This document shows positions 1 through 11,689 of a stretch of 64,000 nt of DNA, piece by piece; position 1 is the first letter of the stretch; each line of letters opens with the position of its first letter. The position numbers were made by a program, and so were the translations under genes. Under the pieces are notes generated by a model, which searched no databases, was not told where the DNA came from, and saw only the letters and a list, made by a program, of their open reading frames with translations. This DNA comes from Saccopteryx bilineata. Lineage: Eukaryota > Chordata > Mammalia > Chiroptera > Emballonuridae. Where the stretch lies: NCBI RefSeq assembly GCF_036850765.1, contig NC_089493.1, positions 194,884,706 to 194,948,705 on the forward strand, written 5' to 3'.

Positions 1-2999
1 CTGGTTCAACATCTGCAACCCTGAGCTCTCCTCCCTCCTGCGTCCAGGGCCACCCACACCATCCTCCTTCCGCAAAGCTAGGAGAGAAAGGAAAACATAC
101 AAGCCCACTTCCCCGGGTGGGCCAAGGCCCTGCCTGAATCCTGATGCTTCTTACTGATAGACTCCAGCCTGCCTCCCGGACAGGGAGCGGCCACCTGCAC
201 GCTGGACCAAACTCAGAGACCGGAGAGAGAAGGTGAGAAGGCAGCTCCCCTGTACCCCCTGCGCCAGCCCCCACCACCACCAGTATACAAGAGGAAAGAG
301 GCACAGAGAGGGAAGGCGATGTCCAAGGTCACACAGCTGATTGGGTAGTCGGGGCAAGGAGGTCGAGGCGTCCAGCCCCCCAGGGGTGTGTTGAGGGGAT
401 GCTTCAAATACCAGGTTTGCTTTCACTGGGCCGGAAGCCACCATTGCTGCCTTTCTTCGCCTGGGGCACTCACTCCACCTTGCCCCACCCCCAGAAGAAA
501 CTCCCCAGCATCTTTCTTCTTCAGGTCACAGCAGACACCTCTAACTGACCGAGTCTGAGTCACATGCTCAGGCTGCAAGGTCTGCTGGGAAAGGAAGGTC
601 CTGGTGTCCAGTTCCCACAGTGAAAGGGGGACCCACCTCCCACCAAGAGGCTTAGGAGGGGCTTTAGGAATGCACAGGACAGGGCTTCAGGGGTCAGGCA
701 GTGAAAGCAAAGGGGGTTTGATGGCTGGGCTGCCCCCACACCCAGACCCCCTCCCCATTCATTCTGCACCCCTTCCATCCGCGGCTCAGGCGTCCAGGAA
801 TGTCACCATCATCGCTCCATGTCAGGACTCTCTCGGGAAGCAGCTGGCCATTGCTGATGTCTCCTCAGGTCTTTTGTGGGGCCGGAGCCAGGAAACAGTC
901 ACCTTGATCACCTCCTGCTATTGGGGCTGAGTCCTTTGACTACCAAAGGCCATGGGCCCCCTTTCCCCCCTAACAGACCCCAGTGCAGCAGGTGCCTGAA
1001 CCGTGCTGGTCCCACGGGAAGCTCATCCCTGGCCGCCCCAAGGAGGAGGCTGAGCTCCCCTCTCCCGCCCCCACCTGGGCTCAGGAACTAAGAACTGCTC
1101 TCGTTCCTGCCTCCCTGGTGAGCGGCCTATCTACCTGGCTCTCCCTCTTCCATCCCCGTCATGGTGCCCAAGTGACCACTGGGATTGTCAAAGGCTGTGC
1201 TGGTTCCACCATGAACCAGAGACCACCTCGGCCTGATCCCCCCACTGGCCCAGGCCTAGGGGATGGGGAAGAAGGACCCGTCCCTCCTGCCTGTCACTTG
1301 GGGGGGTGGCATCCGTCCTCCAAGCCAGCCCATGGACACAGGCCCTCCGCCAGGCCTCAGCCTGTGTAGTAGAGCCGACAGATGACGCCCCACAGGCCGT
1401 GCCAGAGTCTAGAAGAGATGCAGCAGGTGGGGGTGGGGTGCGATAAGTAGGGCAAAGAATCGGGAACCCCAGTCCCTCCGGGCTCAGAACTCTTAGGGTA
1501 CTAACTCCCCTCTCTAATATCCAACTGTGCTTGGATTGTTTGAACAAAAGAATGACAAGTTGCCTGGAGAAGGAAACCACTTGCCCTTTGAAAGGCAATG
1601 CCCTAATCTTGCTTAGCGAGGGCGGCAGCCTTGTTCCCTTGGCTAGGGTCTGTCATCCGGGCTTTCCCTGGTTCTCGCTTGGGGCTGGGATGGCCAAAGG
1701 GGGTGGGCTGGGGTGGAGCTCCTCTAACCCCTCTGCTGAGCATCCTGGTCTCTTCTCAGAACCTTCCTTGGGAACAAGAGGGCAGGGAACACTTTTGTCA
1801 CCTTGTCCCTGGGCTTCACTCATTAGTCCTTGCTCAGACGGTCTCTTTAGACCTTCAATAATAGATGAAGCCTCTTCCCGGAGGGCTGAGGACAACAGGA
1901 GGGTCTCTGGGAGCGTGAGGATTCTCAGTGTTAAATAACAAAAATGCAGCCAGAGCGATGGGAAGGCTCTAATTGACTCTACTTAACCATTCATAAGAGG
2001 CCCGGCATCCCGTCTAGCAACAGAAAGCAGCTCTGTCCGCCGGACTGCAGGAAAGGAGAGGTTTTTAGAGACGGAACGGGGATGAAAGAGAATGAGGAAA
2101 GAGTGACGACAGGGAATGCGTAGGGACAGCAGCGTCATTCTTACCAAGCCGCTAAAATCAGGAATGTTAGGAAGGTGGAGGCCTGTGGAGAGAGACCCCC
2201 CTCTGGTTCCAGCTAGCCTGGGAACGTCATGGAATGTTCCAGACCTGCCTCGGTGCCTATGTGGATACATCTGCACCCCCCTCCAGATAACCGTCTGATT
2301 ATCCCCAGAAGGACTCGCATGGACTTCCACCCACCTGACAGCCACTGTCTGGACCACTGGACGGGGCCAGACCTCCTGGTGGCCATCCGAACCACCCAGC
2401 ATCCATCATTCGGACTGACTGACATCTGACTGACCACCCTCCCGGACTGATCCTGAGACTAAGAACGCGGGACTGATAACTCTCAAGAATGTACGTACTT
2501 TTTCTGGTAAGACATTTCACCTTATCTTTCTTGGTGGGAACACTTCTGGGGTTTTGCCTAGCTGTGTTCATTCCCAGTTTGTGAATGCCAAGGCCCTTGG
2601 AGAAATTTTTATCATTTATTTTTAGCTGAAACCTCCAAACTCTTTTTTTTTTTTTTTTTTTTTTTTTTTCACATTCAACAAAGGACATTAGTAGCAAAGG
2701 ACATTTTGTTTCAGGCAAGATCTCCTTCCTGAAGGGAGTGAAAGGCATTTATCTGGCGACCGCCTGGCTAGTGATTAAAGGTCACATTCTGGGAAAGGTT
2801 GAAAGTGTAATTTGGTTAGGTATTAAGTCTCAGTCTGCTGAGGTAGAACCTTAACACAAGTGACTCCATTTGGGGCCTGTTATCTCTTTTTTTTAGACAA
2901 CAGTGAAGGAGGCGGTGGCTTCGGGGCGTACTTTACTCAGGGGCAGCCATCAGGAATGCCCGACCCCTCCGATCTGTCTACCGACTGATAGACATTGAG
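1..2999. other. Gene-free sequence, left edge
   Basis: Apart from the possible MIR, I see no coding exon. A T-run at 2641-2669 could be the tail of an unclassified minus-strand insertion. The region 2480-2900 has a recurrent-looking, LTR-like texture that I cannot name. Short open frames on both strands are GC-driven. Confidence 0.5.
240..400 (+). mobile_element. Possible MIR fragment
   Basis: AGAGGCACAGAGAGGGAAGG and CCAAGGTCACACAGCTGATT resemble the MIR core. The match is short. Confidence 0.5.
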
Positions 3000-3002
3000 A
3001 AG

Positions 3003-3325
3003 GTGTAATGGGTTCAACGGTGTCCCCACCCCCCCCAAATCCATGTCCACCTAGCAGCTCAGAATGTGACCTTATTTGGAAACAGGGTCTTTGCAGATGT
3101 CGTGAAGGGTAGAGTTGAGGTCATACCAAGTCGCAGCGGGCCCTACCCCAGTGGGCCTCTCCTTACAAGAGGTGGGAAAGGGCACAGAGACGCGGGGAGG
3201 AAGGTCGTGTGGAGACAGGGGCAGAGGTGGGAGCGAGGAACCTCCAGGCTGAGGAGGATCAAGCAATGCCAGGAGCCATTAGAAGCTGGAAGCGGCCAAG
3301 AAGGGTCCCCCACCCCAGAACTGGA
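3003..3325 (+). mobile_element. MaLR-type LTR fragment
   Basis: The words TGTGACCTTATTTGGAAACA and GGTCTTTGCAGATGT followed by a GATGAGGTCAT-like segment match a widespread mammalian LTR consensus that I recall as belonging to the ERVL-MaLR group. The same words recur at 15652-16065. The copy is diverged and its 3' end is unclear. Confidence 0.55.
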
Positions 3326-3427
3326 TTCTGTATCCTCAGCCACAGACGACGTGCCCATCCCCTCTCCTCTGAGGACTACGTCGTCATGCAGGGGGCTGGC
3401 TGCCTCCCCCATGGGCAGCCTCTAGGC

Positions 3428-3757
3428 CAGGGGTCCCCAAATTTTTTACACAGGGGGCCAGTTCACTGTCCCTCAGACCGTTGGAGGGCCGGACTATAAA
3501 AAAAACTATGAACAAATCCTTATGAACACTGCACATACCTTATTTTAAAGTAAAAAAACAAAACGGGAACAAATACAATATTTAAAATAAAGAACAAGTA
3601 AATTTAAATCAACAAACTGACCAGTATTTCAATGGGAACTATGCTCCTCTCACTGACCACCAATGAAAGAGGTGCTCTTTCCGGAAGTGCGGCAGGGGCC
3701 AGATAAATGGCCTCAGGGGGCGCATGCGGCCCACAGGCCATAGTTTGGGGACCCCTG
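3428..3757 (+). mobile_element. Non-autonomous hAT element, 330 bp (copy A)
   Basis: The terminal inverted repeats read CAGGGGTCCCCAAA at the left and TTTGGGGACCCCTG at the right. The element is flanked by a perfect 8-bp duplication, CTCTAGGC, at 3420-3427 and 3758-3765; 8 bp is the hAT signature. There is no coding capacity. The same family occurs at 30936, 32251 and 45446. Confidence 0.93.
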
Positions 3758-3765
3758 CTCTAGGC

Positions 3766-5636
3766 TCAGAGCCTTGGAAAGCAGAGAGCAACCTGTAGCC
3801 TCCCCGCCCTCCGCGGCCTTCCCCCTGAGCTGTCCCGGCTGCAGCGTGAGTGGGTCTGGCTTCCCCGGAAGCTAAGGAGCAGGGCCCGGCCCCTGGCAGC
3901 TGTCCACTCCCTGACTTAAATTCCAGGACCACGCTCCCCCACGTGGCTTGTGGTGACTTCTTTCACGATTAGACTCTTCCCGTCTCATTTAAACATTTTA
4001 TTCCATCACATACAGAAGGCAAGCTTGATGATTTCACATCACTCCCCCAGGTCATGTTTCAGTAGAACAAACATGAATGCACAGTCAAGAAATTCAAATA
4101 AGATAAAAGGCATCAACTGGCAACATCAAAACCCAAATGGCTGACAAGTACATGAAAGTTAAGGCCAGGACGAGACACCACTTTCAATCCACCCGACTGG
4201 CAAAAAATAAATAAATAAATAAATAAAAATAGAAATGAGGATGATACCAGACAAGGGTGGGGTGTGGGGAAGTGGGAGCGTCCACCCCACAGGCTGGGCC
4301 AGCTCTGGGGAGCCCCTGACGGAACGGAACGCGGTGTTGGGCTCTGTCCTGAAGGGTCACAGAATCGGTTCCTTGCACACTCTAGGAGGGGACACCCCCA
4401 TGGATGCCCGTCACATCCCTGTTTGGGATGACAGGTGGTGTAGGGAACCCAGGCTGGACCCACTAGGGTCCCTATAGGAAACAGGCGGCACCCCCAAATT
4501 AGGACCATTAGAGGAGGGTTAACTTACAAAGGGATGGTTTACGAAAATGTGGGCACAGGGGAACGGAGCTAGTGCAGGTGCCCTGGTTTCAGAGCAGCAG
4601 AGCTGTTACCCAGAGCGGGAAGAGGAAGGGAGGGAGGGAGGGAGAGAAGGAGGGAGAGAAAGAATGAATCCTGTGGACCAGGCTGCCCCAGAGGGGCGGG
4701 ACCAGTCAGCCTGAAGGACCCCAGCCAGAAGGATCCCAGACCCTGCCCGCCTTTCTGTCTCCCCTCTCCTCTCCCTCTGAGCACCCCCTTGGGACTTCTC
4801 CCTGGCCAAACCCAATCCAAAGCCAGAGAGAGCAGAGGAGCCTGTTGTCGAGGCCCCTGGGGGGCAGCCAGCAGGGCCCAGAGCAGGTGGGGCAGGGGAC
4901 AGGGTGGGCCCGGAGGGGTGAACGGGAAACAGAGGACATCCTGCCCACCGCACCCTAGAGAACAGACGGATCACACACAGCGAATACAGACCTCCCAGCC
5001 ATCGGAAGAGGGGACCAGAGGGGCAGCGAGGTCCGTGGGGCTCAAAACCCAGTGTTAAGAAAGACGCAAAACAAGCTGAAGAACACGCCATTTCTGTGCA
5101 TTTAAAATGAGCCCATCCGCGAGACCAAATCCTTTCAGACACAGGTACCCCCGGGCACCCACCCGAGGAGGGACCTGGGTGCGGGGACTGCAGATGGAGA
5201 AGGGAAATAGGAATGAAGTGAATAAAACAGGAGAGGGCCTTCCGCGGACTGACGACCAGTGCTGAACGAGGCGCCAGGATTGACTCAGCGCTCTGCACCT
5301 GCGGACAAGTGACAGCTCCCCGCCTGCGCTGCCCGGCTCCTTCTCCCCGGAAAGTCCTCCTGTGCGCGGTGCAGAATGCCAGGTGATAGATTACAAGTCT
5401 GTTTCAACCTTCTCTGGGGGGGGGGGGGGGGAAGACAGTGGTTTCAAAATCTTTGGGTTAAATGAACGGAACTGAGCCCAGCGCTTCTTGGGGGTGGAAT
5501 CCTGCGGACTCGCCAAGGACTCCCCTCCTGTGTTGTTGGGGGCGTGGCCTGGGGTTTCTTCTCAGACCTTCTTTCGCTTGTGCAAACCAGATACGCCGGG
5601 CTGCCCTCCCGGACCCGTCATGGCACAGAGCCTACG
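3766..5636. other. Gene-free sequence with purine run and G-run
   Basis: There is a (GGGA)n purine run at 4619-4664 and a 16-base G homopolymer at 5416-5431. The part 4080-4580, with CCGACTGGCAAAAAATAAAT, may be an old L1 fragment, but the match is weak. No gene is seen. Confidence 0.5.
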
Positions 5637-5650
5637 GAGGAAGATCTTTC

Positions 5651-6046
5651 TTGTTTTTTTTTGTATTTTTCCGAAGCTGGAAACGGGGAGAGACAGTCAG
5701 ACAGACTCCCGCATGCACCCAACAGGGATCCACCCGGCACACCCACCAGGGGGTGACGCTCTGCCCACCAGGGGGCGATGCTCTGCCCCTCCGGGGCATC
5801 GCTCTGTTGCGACCAGAGCCACTCTAGCGCCTGGGGCAGCGGCCAAGGAGCCATCCTCAGCGCCCGGGCCATCTCTGCTCCAATGGAGCCTCAGCTGTGA
5901 GAGGGGAAGAGAGAGACAGGGAGGAAGGAGAGGGGGAGGGGTGGAGAAGCAGATGAGCGCTTCTCCTGTGTGCCCTGGCCGGGAATTGAACCCGGGACCC
6001 CTGCACGCCAGGCCGACGCTCTACCACTGAGCCAACCGGCCAGGGC
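5651..6046 (-). mobile_element. Type 1 tRNA-derived SINE
   Basis: Reading the minus strand, a tRNA-like head (GTTGGCTCAGTGGTAGAGCG A-box region, GGGTTCAATTCCCGG B-box region) is followed by a CT-rich stretch, a GC-rich body and an A-rich tail. A 14-bp target duplication, GAGGAAGATCTTTC, lies at 5637-5650 and 6048-6061. It carries two copies of the internal 22-bp module. Confidence 0.95.
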
Positions 6047-6389
6047 TGAGGAAGATCTTTCAAACAGGCTTTGTCGGAGGGGAGGGCCAGGGTTTCACAC
6101 AAAACCTCACATGGAAACTTCCCGAAATTTCTCCCATAGGCACCTGTTTCTCTCCCCCCCCCGGCCTCGCACCACTGGCACCTGCTATAGCACCTACCTG
6201 GAGCTTATCCGTGAAGTTCTCTCCGGGCCGGTCACTTCTCCCTCCACCTGGGTTGTCCCTCCATCCTTCCTGCGTCTCCGTCCTGACACCCTCCTCCAGC
6301 ATGGACCTTTCATTATCCTCTTCCCTGAGAACAAGCCCCTCCTGGGAGAAAGGTGGATCAGGATTGCCATCTTATTATGCTGACACCAA

Positions 6390-6905
6390 GTTCACAAATG
6401 CACACTCACGCTCATACCTATAAACTCACAGACGCTCGTTCACATATTACACATACTCACTCGCACAGTCATAGACAAACAGACACACTTGGACACCAAT
6501 CCATTCACACATATACCCAATCATATGCACCCACTCAGGCATACAGGTCCCCACTCACACTCACAAGGCATCTGGGCACATATACACCATTCATACACAG
6601 GCACATACACACACACTCAAACTTGCATTGACACACATTCACACCTGCACACACATGCTCACACGCACACACTCACTCACACAACTCCTTCCTCACATTC
6701 AAACTCACCCAGACACATGCTTACAAATACACATGCAAACTTAAAACGTACATATATAAACACACACACATGCAACATGCACACACACACATCCACTCAC
6801 ACATGCATCCTTATTCACACACACGCGATCACACACTCCCATGTGCACTCCTACACTCAAATACACTCACACACACTCACACACATACCTGCACACACAC
6901 GTGTC
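6390..6905 (+). repeat. Degenerate CA-rich simple repeat, about 500 bp
   Basis: The tract is an irregular mix of CACA, ACTC and CATAC words with no fixed period. It creates a His/Thr-rich open frame (within 6489-7112) that is compositional, not a gene. It is one strand purine-poor and may adopt Z-DNA in its purer CA segments. Confidence 0.85.
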
Positions 6906-7799
6906 CCCTCCGGGGACGCTGTCAGACCCTCAGCGGGCAGGCAGAGAACACTGCAGCTGGGGAATCTGACATCCCCCAGGGATCACACGCCTCAAGTCTG
7001 CACTCCTCCAGCCCCCAGGGTCTGTCCGGCACTGGGAGAGGCAGGTGCAGCCAGCCAGCCCCTCCCCTTGGGGGACTGTTGTCTGTGGGATGTTTCCTGT
7101 TGCCACACCTGAAGAAGGTGCCGGACTGTCCCCACCCCCAGACTGTTGACTAGCCCCTGAGGGGTGGGTCTAAGCAATGCCAGGGCACAGGAGGCCAGGC
7201 CATGCAGAAATGCCACTCCTGGCCCTCCCTACCTCCCCAGGAGCATGCTGCTAACCATTCACCCAGCGCTCAGTCTTTCAAAGCTGCCCCCGCAGCGAGC
7301 GAGCTCACCACAACAGGCACACGCCAGACCTTCTGCACAGGCGAGGGCGTCTGCCACCCGCACCCTCGCTCCATCCAGAGACAACACCGAGTTCTGAACA
7401 AATGGAACTGCTCCTGAAGCAAAGCTAAAAATTACTTCCCAGCCCTTCCCTTCCTGGAGCTTTTAGACTCCCTTGGTTTAATGAGTTTATGTGAAAATCT
7501 GGTCCTTCAAATCTGTGCCTCCTAGAAATAGCCATGCTGATCTATCTCAGTATATTTTTTCACCACGCCGCCCCTTTGACAACAGTGGTATACTCTAAGC
7601 TTCGTGAATTCCTTTAGCAACGTGACGTTCAACAGTTCGGCGGGAAGCGTGGCACCCACCCTCACACCCAACACCACGTAAGCTCTCGAACGATATTTCT
7701 CGGTTGAAAGAAGTGAAATGAGGGATGACGTTCTCACGGCTCTGCAGTCGCTATTCCCACGCCGTCCTGACCCTAACCACCGCCTGGAGTTAGCACAGA

Positions 7800-8200
7800 T
7801 TCCACAAGTTCAAGGGCGAGATCCCCCAGAAGACACCAGCCACAAGTTCTGGGGTCCCCAGGCCACCCGCAGCTCTGACCAACTGGCCATGCTCTGGGGG
7901 GGTTTTCACAACCTCCCTCGGGCTCAATAACTTGCTAGAAGGCCTCACAGAACTCAGGTATGTGCTAAACTTCTTATTACCGTTTTATTATAAAGGATGC
8001 AGACCAAAACCAGCCTAATGAAGAGTCCCACAGGGTGAGGTCTGGGAGGGTCTTGAATAAAGAGCTTCAGTGACCTCTCCTCGTGAAACCCGGGATGTGT
8101 CACACCCACGTGTTCAACAACCAGGAACGTCCACCCAAGCCTCGGCATCCAGAGCTTTAATTGGGGTTTCGTTGTAAGCATGGTTAATTAAATTATAAGC
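7800..8200. mobile_element. Possible ancient ERV LTR fragment
   Basis: The order of words CTAGAAGGCCTCACAGAACTCAG, then CTTATTACCGTTTTATTATAAAGGAT, resembles an old mammalian LTR. I cannot name the family and its ends are not visible. Confidence 0.3.
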
Positions 8201-8239
8201 CCCCCGGGGGCTTATAAACAACAAACGCTCATTCCTCGT

Positions 8240-8534
8240 AGCTCCGGACACTTGGAAGTCTGGGATCGTGGAGCCAGTCGATTGAGCGTCTGGTGAGAGC
8301 ACGCTTCCTGGCTCATAGATGGCCATCCTTTCACTGCGTCCTCGCACGGCTGAGGAGGCTGGGGAGCTCGCCGAGGTCTCTTTGATAAGGGCACGAATCC
8401 CGCTCCTGAGGGCTCCACCCTCATGACTTTCCCACCTCCCAAAGGCCCTACCTCCCAATCCCATCACATTTGAGGGTAAGGATTTCAACATTTCCATTGA
8501 GGAGGGGGTGGCACAAACATTCAGACCGTAGCAG
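8240..8534 (-). mobile_element. MaLR LTR of MST/MLT1 type
   Basis: On the minus strand the segment begins TGCTACGGTCTGAATGTTTG and contains GGAGGTAGGGCCTTTGGGAG and a CATGAGGGTGGAGCCCTCAG-like block. These are hallmarks of the MST/MLT1 LTR consensus. It is diverged and 5'/3' complete only approximately. Confidence 0.75.
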
Positions 8535-9039
8535 GGTGCTGCTGTCACCTCGCTCAAGGCCCCAAGCTGCTAGTCTTTCTGGTACGGCCAGTCCCCATCC
8601 TGAGATATTTCCATAACAGAAACCCAGGTGTGATCAGAAGGGCCCATCATAAATCACAGAAATTCCCAGGATTTAGAAGCTTCTTCCCAGGAACCTGGGA
8701 CCAAGGCCAGTCACATTCTTTCTACGCAACAACTCAGATCTCAGGTGATTATTTCAACTGGAGGTACAACTGAACACAGCACCTGAGTTCTCAAAATCTG
8801 ACGGTCACTCTCTAAATGTAATCTGAAATGATTCCAGGGCCCCATGTGACATGGCCTTCGAAGAAACTCACCCATTAGATAAAAATCGTTAAAAGATATA
8901 TTGACCTACGCTCATGGCTCAAGAATTCTGCCCTAACCTGGGCCCCAGGAGCTCTCAAAATTTCCTCCCATCCTCCAGGAAATGAGTTGAACCACCCAAG
9001 ACCGGGTCTCCAATTTCATGAATGGGAAGAAGAATGCTT

Positions 9040-9245
9040 CCAAGCTGTGATGGTGAATTTTGCATGGTATTGTGACTGGCTATGGAGTGGCCAGATTGAA
9101 CATCATTTCTGGGTTCATCCATGTGGGTATTTCCAGATGGGATTAGCATTTGAACCCATAGACGCAGTAAAGTAGACAGCCCTCTCCAATGTGGGTGGGC
9201 TTCCTCCAGTCCCCTGAGGACTGAATGGAACGAAGGGCAGAGGAA
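9040..9245 (+). mobile_element. Ancient mammalian interspersed repeat, family not named
   Basis: The words GATGGGATTAGCATTTGAA, AGTAAAGTAGACAGCCCTC and AATGTGGGTGGGCTTCCTCC match a common mammalian-wide repeat that I recognise but cannot assign with certainty. Confidence 0.5.
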
Positions 9246-9450
9246 GGAGGAATTCACCCTAATGACGGTTTTAAGTATAAAATAATGATATACCGAAAGG
9301 TGGTTTATTGTTTCATGCATTTAATACTTAAATAAGAACAATAAAAGAGGTACACAAAATTAGAGTATGTTATAAGAGTTTTAAAATATTAATAAAAATA
9401 TTAAATAATACATGACAAAAAGCAATAAAATTGTTACTTAAGATATTTCT

Positions 9451-10245
9451 GGCTTGACTAGACAGTGGTGCAGTGGATAGAGCATTGAACTGGGATGCAG
9501 AGGACCCAGATTCAAAACCCCAAGGTTACTGGCTTGAGCGCAGGCTCACCAGCTTGAGCGCTGGATCTCCGGTTTGTCTGTGGGATCATAGACATGACCC
9601 CATGTTCACTGGTTTGAGCCCAAAGCTCGCTGGCTTGAAGCTCAAGGTCACTGGCCTGAGCCCAAGGCCGCTGGCTTGAGGAAGGGGTCACTGCCTCAGC
9701 TGGAGCCCTCTGGCCAAGGCATCTATGAGAAAGCAATCAATGAACAACTAAGGAACTACAATGAAGAATTGATTCTTGCACTGGCTGGTTTGCTCAGTGG
9801 TAGAGCGTCGGCCTGGCGTGTAGAAGTCCCAGGTTCGATTCTCGGCCAGGGCACACAGGAGAGGCGCCCATCTGCTTCTCCACCCCTCCCCCTCTCCTTC
9901 CTCTCTGTCTCTCTCTTCCCCTCCCGCAGCTGAGGCTCCATTGGAGCAAAGATTGCCCGGGCGCTGGGAATGGCTCCTTGGCCTCTGCCCCAGGCGCTAG
10001 AGTGGCTCTGGTCGCAACAGAGCGACGCCCCGGAGGGGCAGAGCGTCGCCCCCTGGTGGGCATGCCGGGTGGATCCCGGTCGGGCGCATGCGGGAGTCTG
10101 TCTGACTGTCTCTCCCGGTTTCTAGCTTCAGAAAAATAAAATAAATAAATAAATAAATAAATAAGAATTGATTCTTGTCATCTCTCTCCCTTCCTGTCTG
10201 TCTGTCCTTATCTCTCTCTCTCTCTCTGTCTCCATCACAAAATAA
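9451..10245 (+). mobile_element. Type 2 tRNA-derived SINE split by a type 1 SINE
   Basis: The head reads AGTGGTGCAGTGGATAGAGC and the body carries the repeated GGCTTGAG/AAGGTCACTGG words typical of the second SINE family here, then AAAGCAATCAATGAACAACT. The element is interrupted at 9778 and resumes at about 10163 with the CTCTCTC-rich tail. The split proves it is older than its insert. Confidence 0.9.
9779..10162 (+). mobile_element. Type 1 SINE nested in a type 2 SINE
   Basis: A full-length type 1 SINE with one internal 22-bp module and a long AAAT-repeat tail. It is flanked by a 15-bp duplication, AAGAATTGATTCTTG, at 9764-9778 and 10163-10177, which is itself sequence of the host SINE. 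Confidence 0.95.
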
Positions 10246-10266
10246 TTTTTAAAGAAAGAAGATATT

Positions 10267-10600
10267 GCCTCACTAGGCAGTGGCGCAGTGGATAGAGCAT
10301 CAGACTGGGATGCCGAGGACCCAGGTTCGAGACCCTGAGGTTGCCAGCTTGAATGCGGGCTCATCTGGTTTGAGCAAAGCTCACCAGCTTGGACCCAAGT
10401 TCGCTGACTCAAGCAAGGGGTTACTCCGTCTGCTGAAGGCCTGCGGTCAAGGCACATATGAGAAAGCAATCAATGAACAACTAAGGAGTCGCAATGCTCA
10501 ATGAAAAACTAATGATTGATGCTTCTCATCTCTCCATTTCTGTCTGTCTGTCCCTGTCTATTCCTCTCTCTGATTTTCTCTCTGTCTCTGTAAAAAAAAA
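10267..10600 (+). mobile_element. Type 2 tRNA-derived SINE
   Basis: The head is GCAGTGGCGCAGTGGATAG and the B-box region is GGTTCGAGACCCTG. The TCTGTCTCTG tail is followed by an A-run. Near-identical flanks (AAGAAGAGATATT and AAGAAGATATT) suggest the target duplication. Confidence 0.9.
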
Positions 10601-10610
10601 AGAAGATATT

Positions 10611-11270
10611 TCCATATTGCTTCTTGCTTGGCGTCCTCACTTACAATTTTCTTTGCTTTCATCTGAGAATCATCAGCTGTGTGATTTACCCTTGACCATC
10701 TTTTCACTGTAGGAGTGGGGCCCGTTCTTTTACCCATGGACGGAATGAACATGACTATGGGCGCTTAGAATACGCTGTTGCACAGATGAACGTTTAAAAA
10801 ACAGTAAGGAATGTAAATGTGTGATTTCCACATCAGGTGGCTGCCCAGGCGCCCACCTTAGAGAGAACCCAAATTACAAGTTCACCAAACTCAACAAAAA
10901 ATCAGGTATCAGTTCTGCTGAACCAGTGCGAACCGGCTGAATCCCACCGCTGAATTCCCCCTTTCTTGCCTCCCTGTTTGTGCTGGAAAATCTCATCTCA
11001 TCTTCTTCTGCGCCTCCAGCTTTTCTGGACCCCTAGTGTGTAGTTATGGCCAATCATGGGACTTCTTGGTCTCCATAATTACACGAGCCAAGGCCTCACA
11101 ATAAATCTATGTAAGTTATTATAATGTCTCCTGTTCTGTTTCTCTGGAGATCCCTGACTAGTGGACAAGCCTCATCTGGGTCTCAAACGATGTCTGGTCC
11201 TGTCTTCTTCGGTACCCTATTGTCTGGTTGGTTACAGCAATTCGTGTTGGCATGGTGATATAAAAGTCAA
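10611..11270. other. Gene-free unique sequence
   Basis: No exon, repeat or structured element was recognised. Confidence 0.5.
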
Positions 11271-11276
11271 GGTAAG

Positions 11277-11375
11277 CCCTGGCCGGATAGCTCAGTTGGT
11301 TAAAGCATCATCCTGAAGCACAGAGGTTGCCAGTTCGATCCCCTGTCAGGGCACATACAGGAACAGATTGATGTT

Positions 11376-11419
<44 letters not shown>

Positions 11420-11471
11420 CTTTGCTCTCTAAGATCAATAAAATAAACATTAAAAAATGAATAAATAATAC
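11277..11471 (+). mobile_element. Type 3 short tRNA-derived SINE
   Basis: The head reads GATAGCTCAGTTGGTTAAAG with B box AGTTCGATCCCC. A pure CT run of about 38 bases and an A-rich tail follow. It is flanked by AAAAGTCAAGGTAA at both ends. This family lacks the GC-rich body of type 1. Confidence 0.92.
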
Positions 11472-11539
11472 AAAAGTCAAGGTAAGAAGGTAGCTCGTTT
11501 TGTTTAACCCGAGTTTCTCAACGCCCTTGGATGACCCCA

Positions 11540-11680
11540 TAAAGCAGTCTGCTCTCTCCCACGGTTACAGACGGAAGAAGTGCAGCCCAACGCAGCTGTG
11601 ACCTGCCCGAAGCCACACAGCCAGCAGGCGACAGAGCCCACCTCCAGCCTGGGTCTTTCTGATGCGGAGGTTTCAGGGGT
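11540..11680 (+). mobile_element. Possible MIR fragment
   Basis: TGCCCGAAGCCACACAGCCA and CCAGCCTGGGTCTTTCTGA resemble the MIR 3' half. Confidence 0.5.
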
Positions 11681-11689
11681 AGAACCCTG

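Noticed and set aside
6390..6905. CA-rich tract considered as a CRISPR-like array
   Set aside because: There is no constant repeat/spacer structure, and the sequence is from a mammalian genome.
6489..7112. 207-codon His/Thr-rich open frame
   Set aside because: It is produced by the degenerate CA repeat and has no start context, domain or splice signals.
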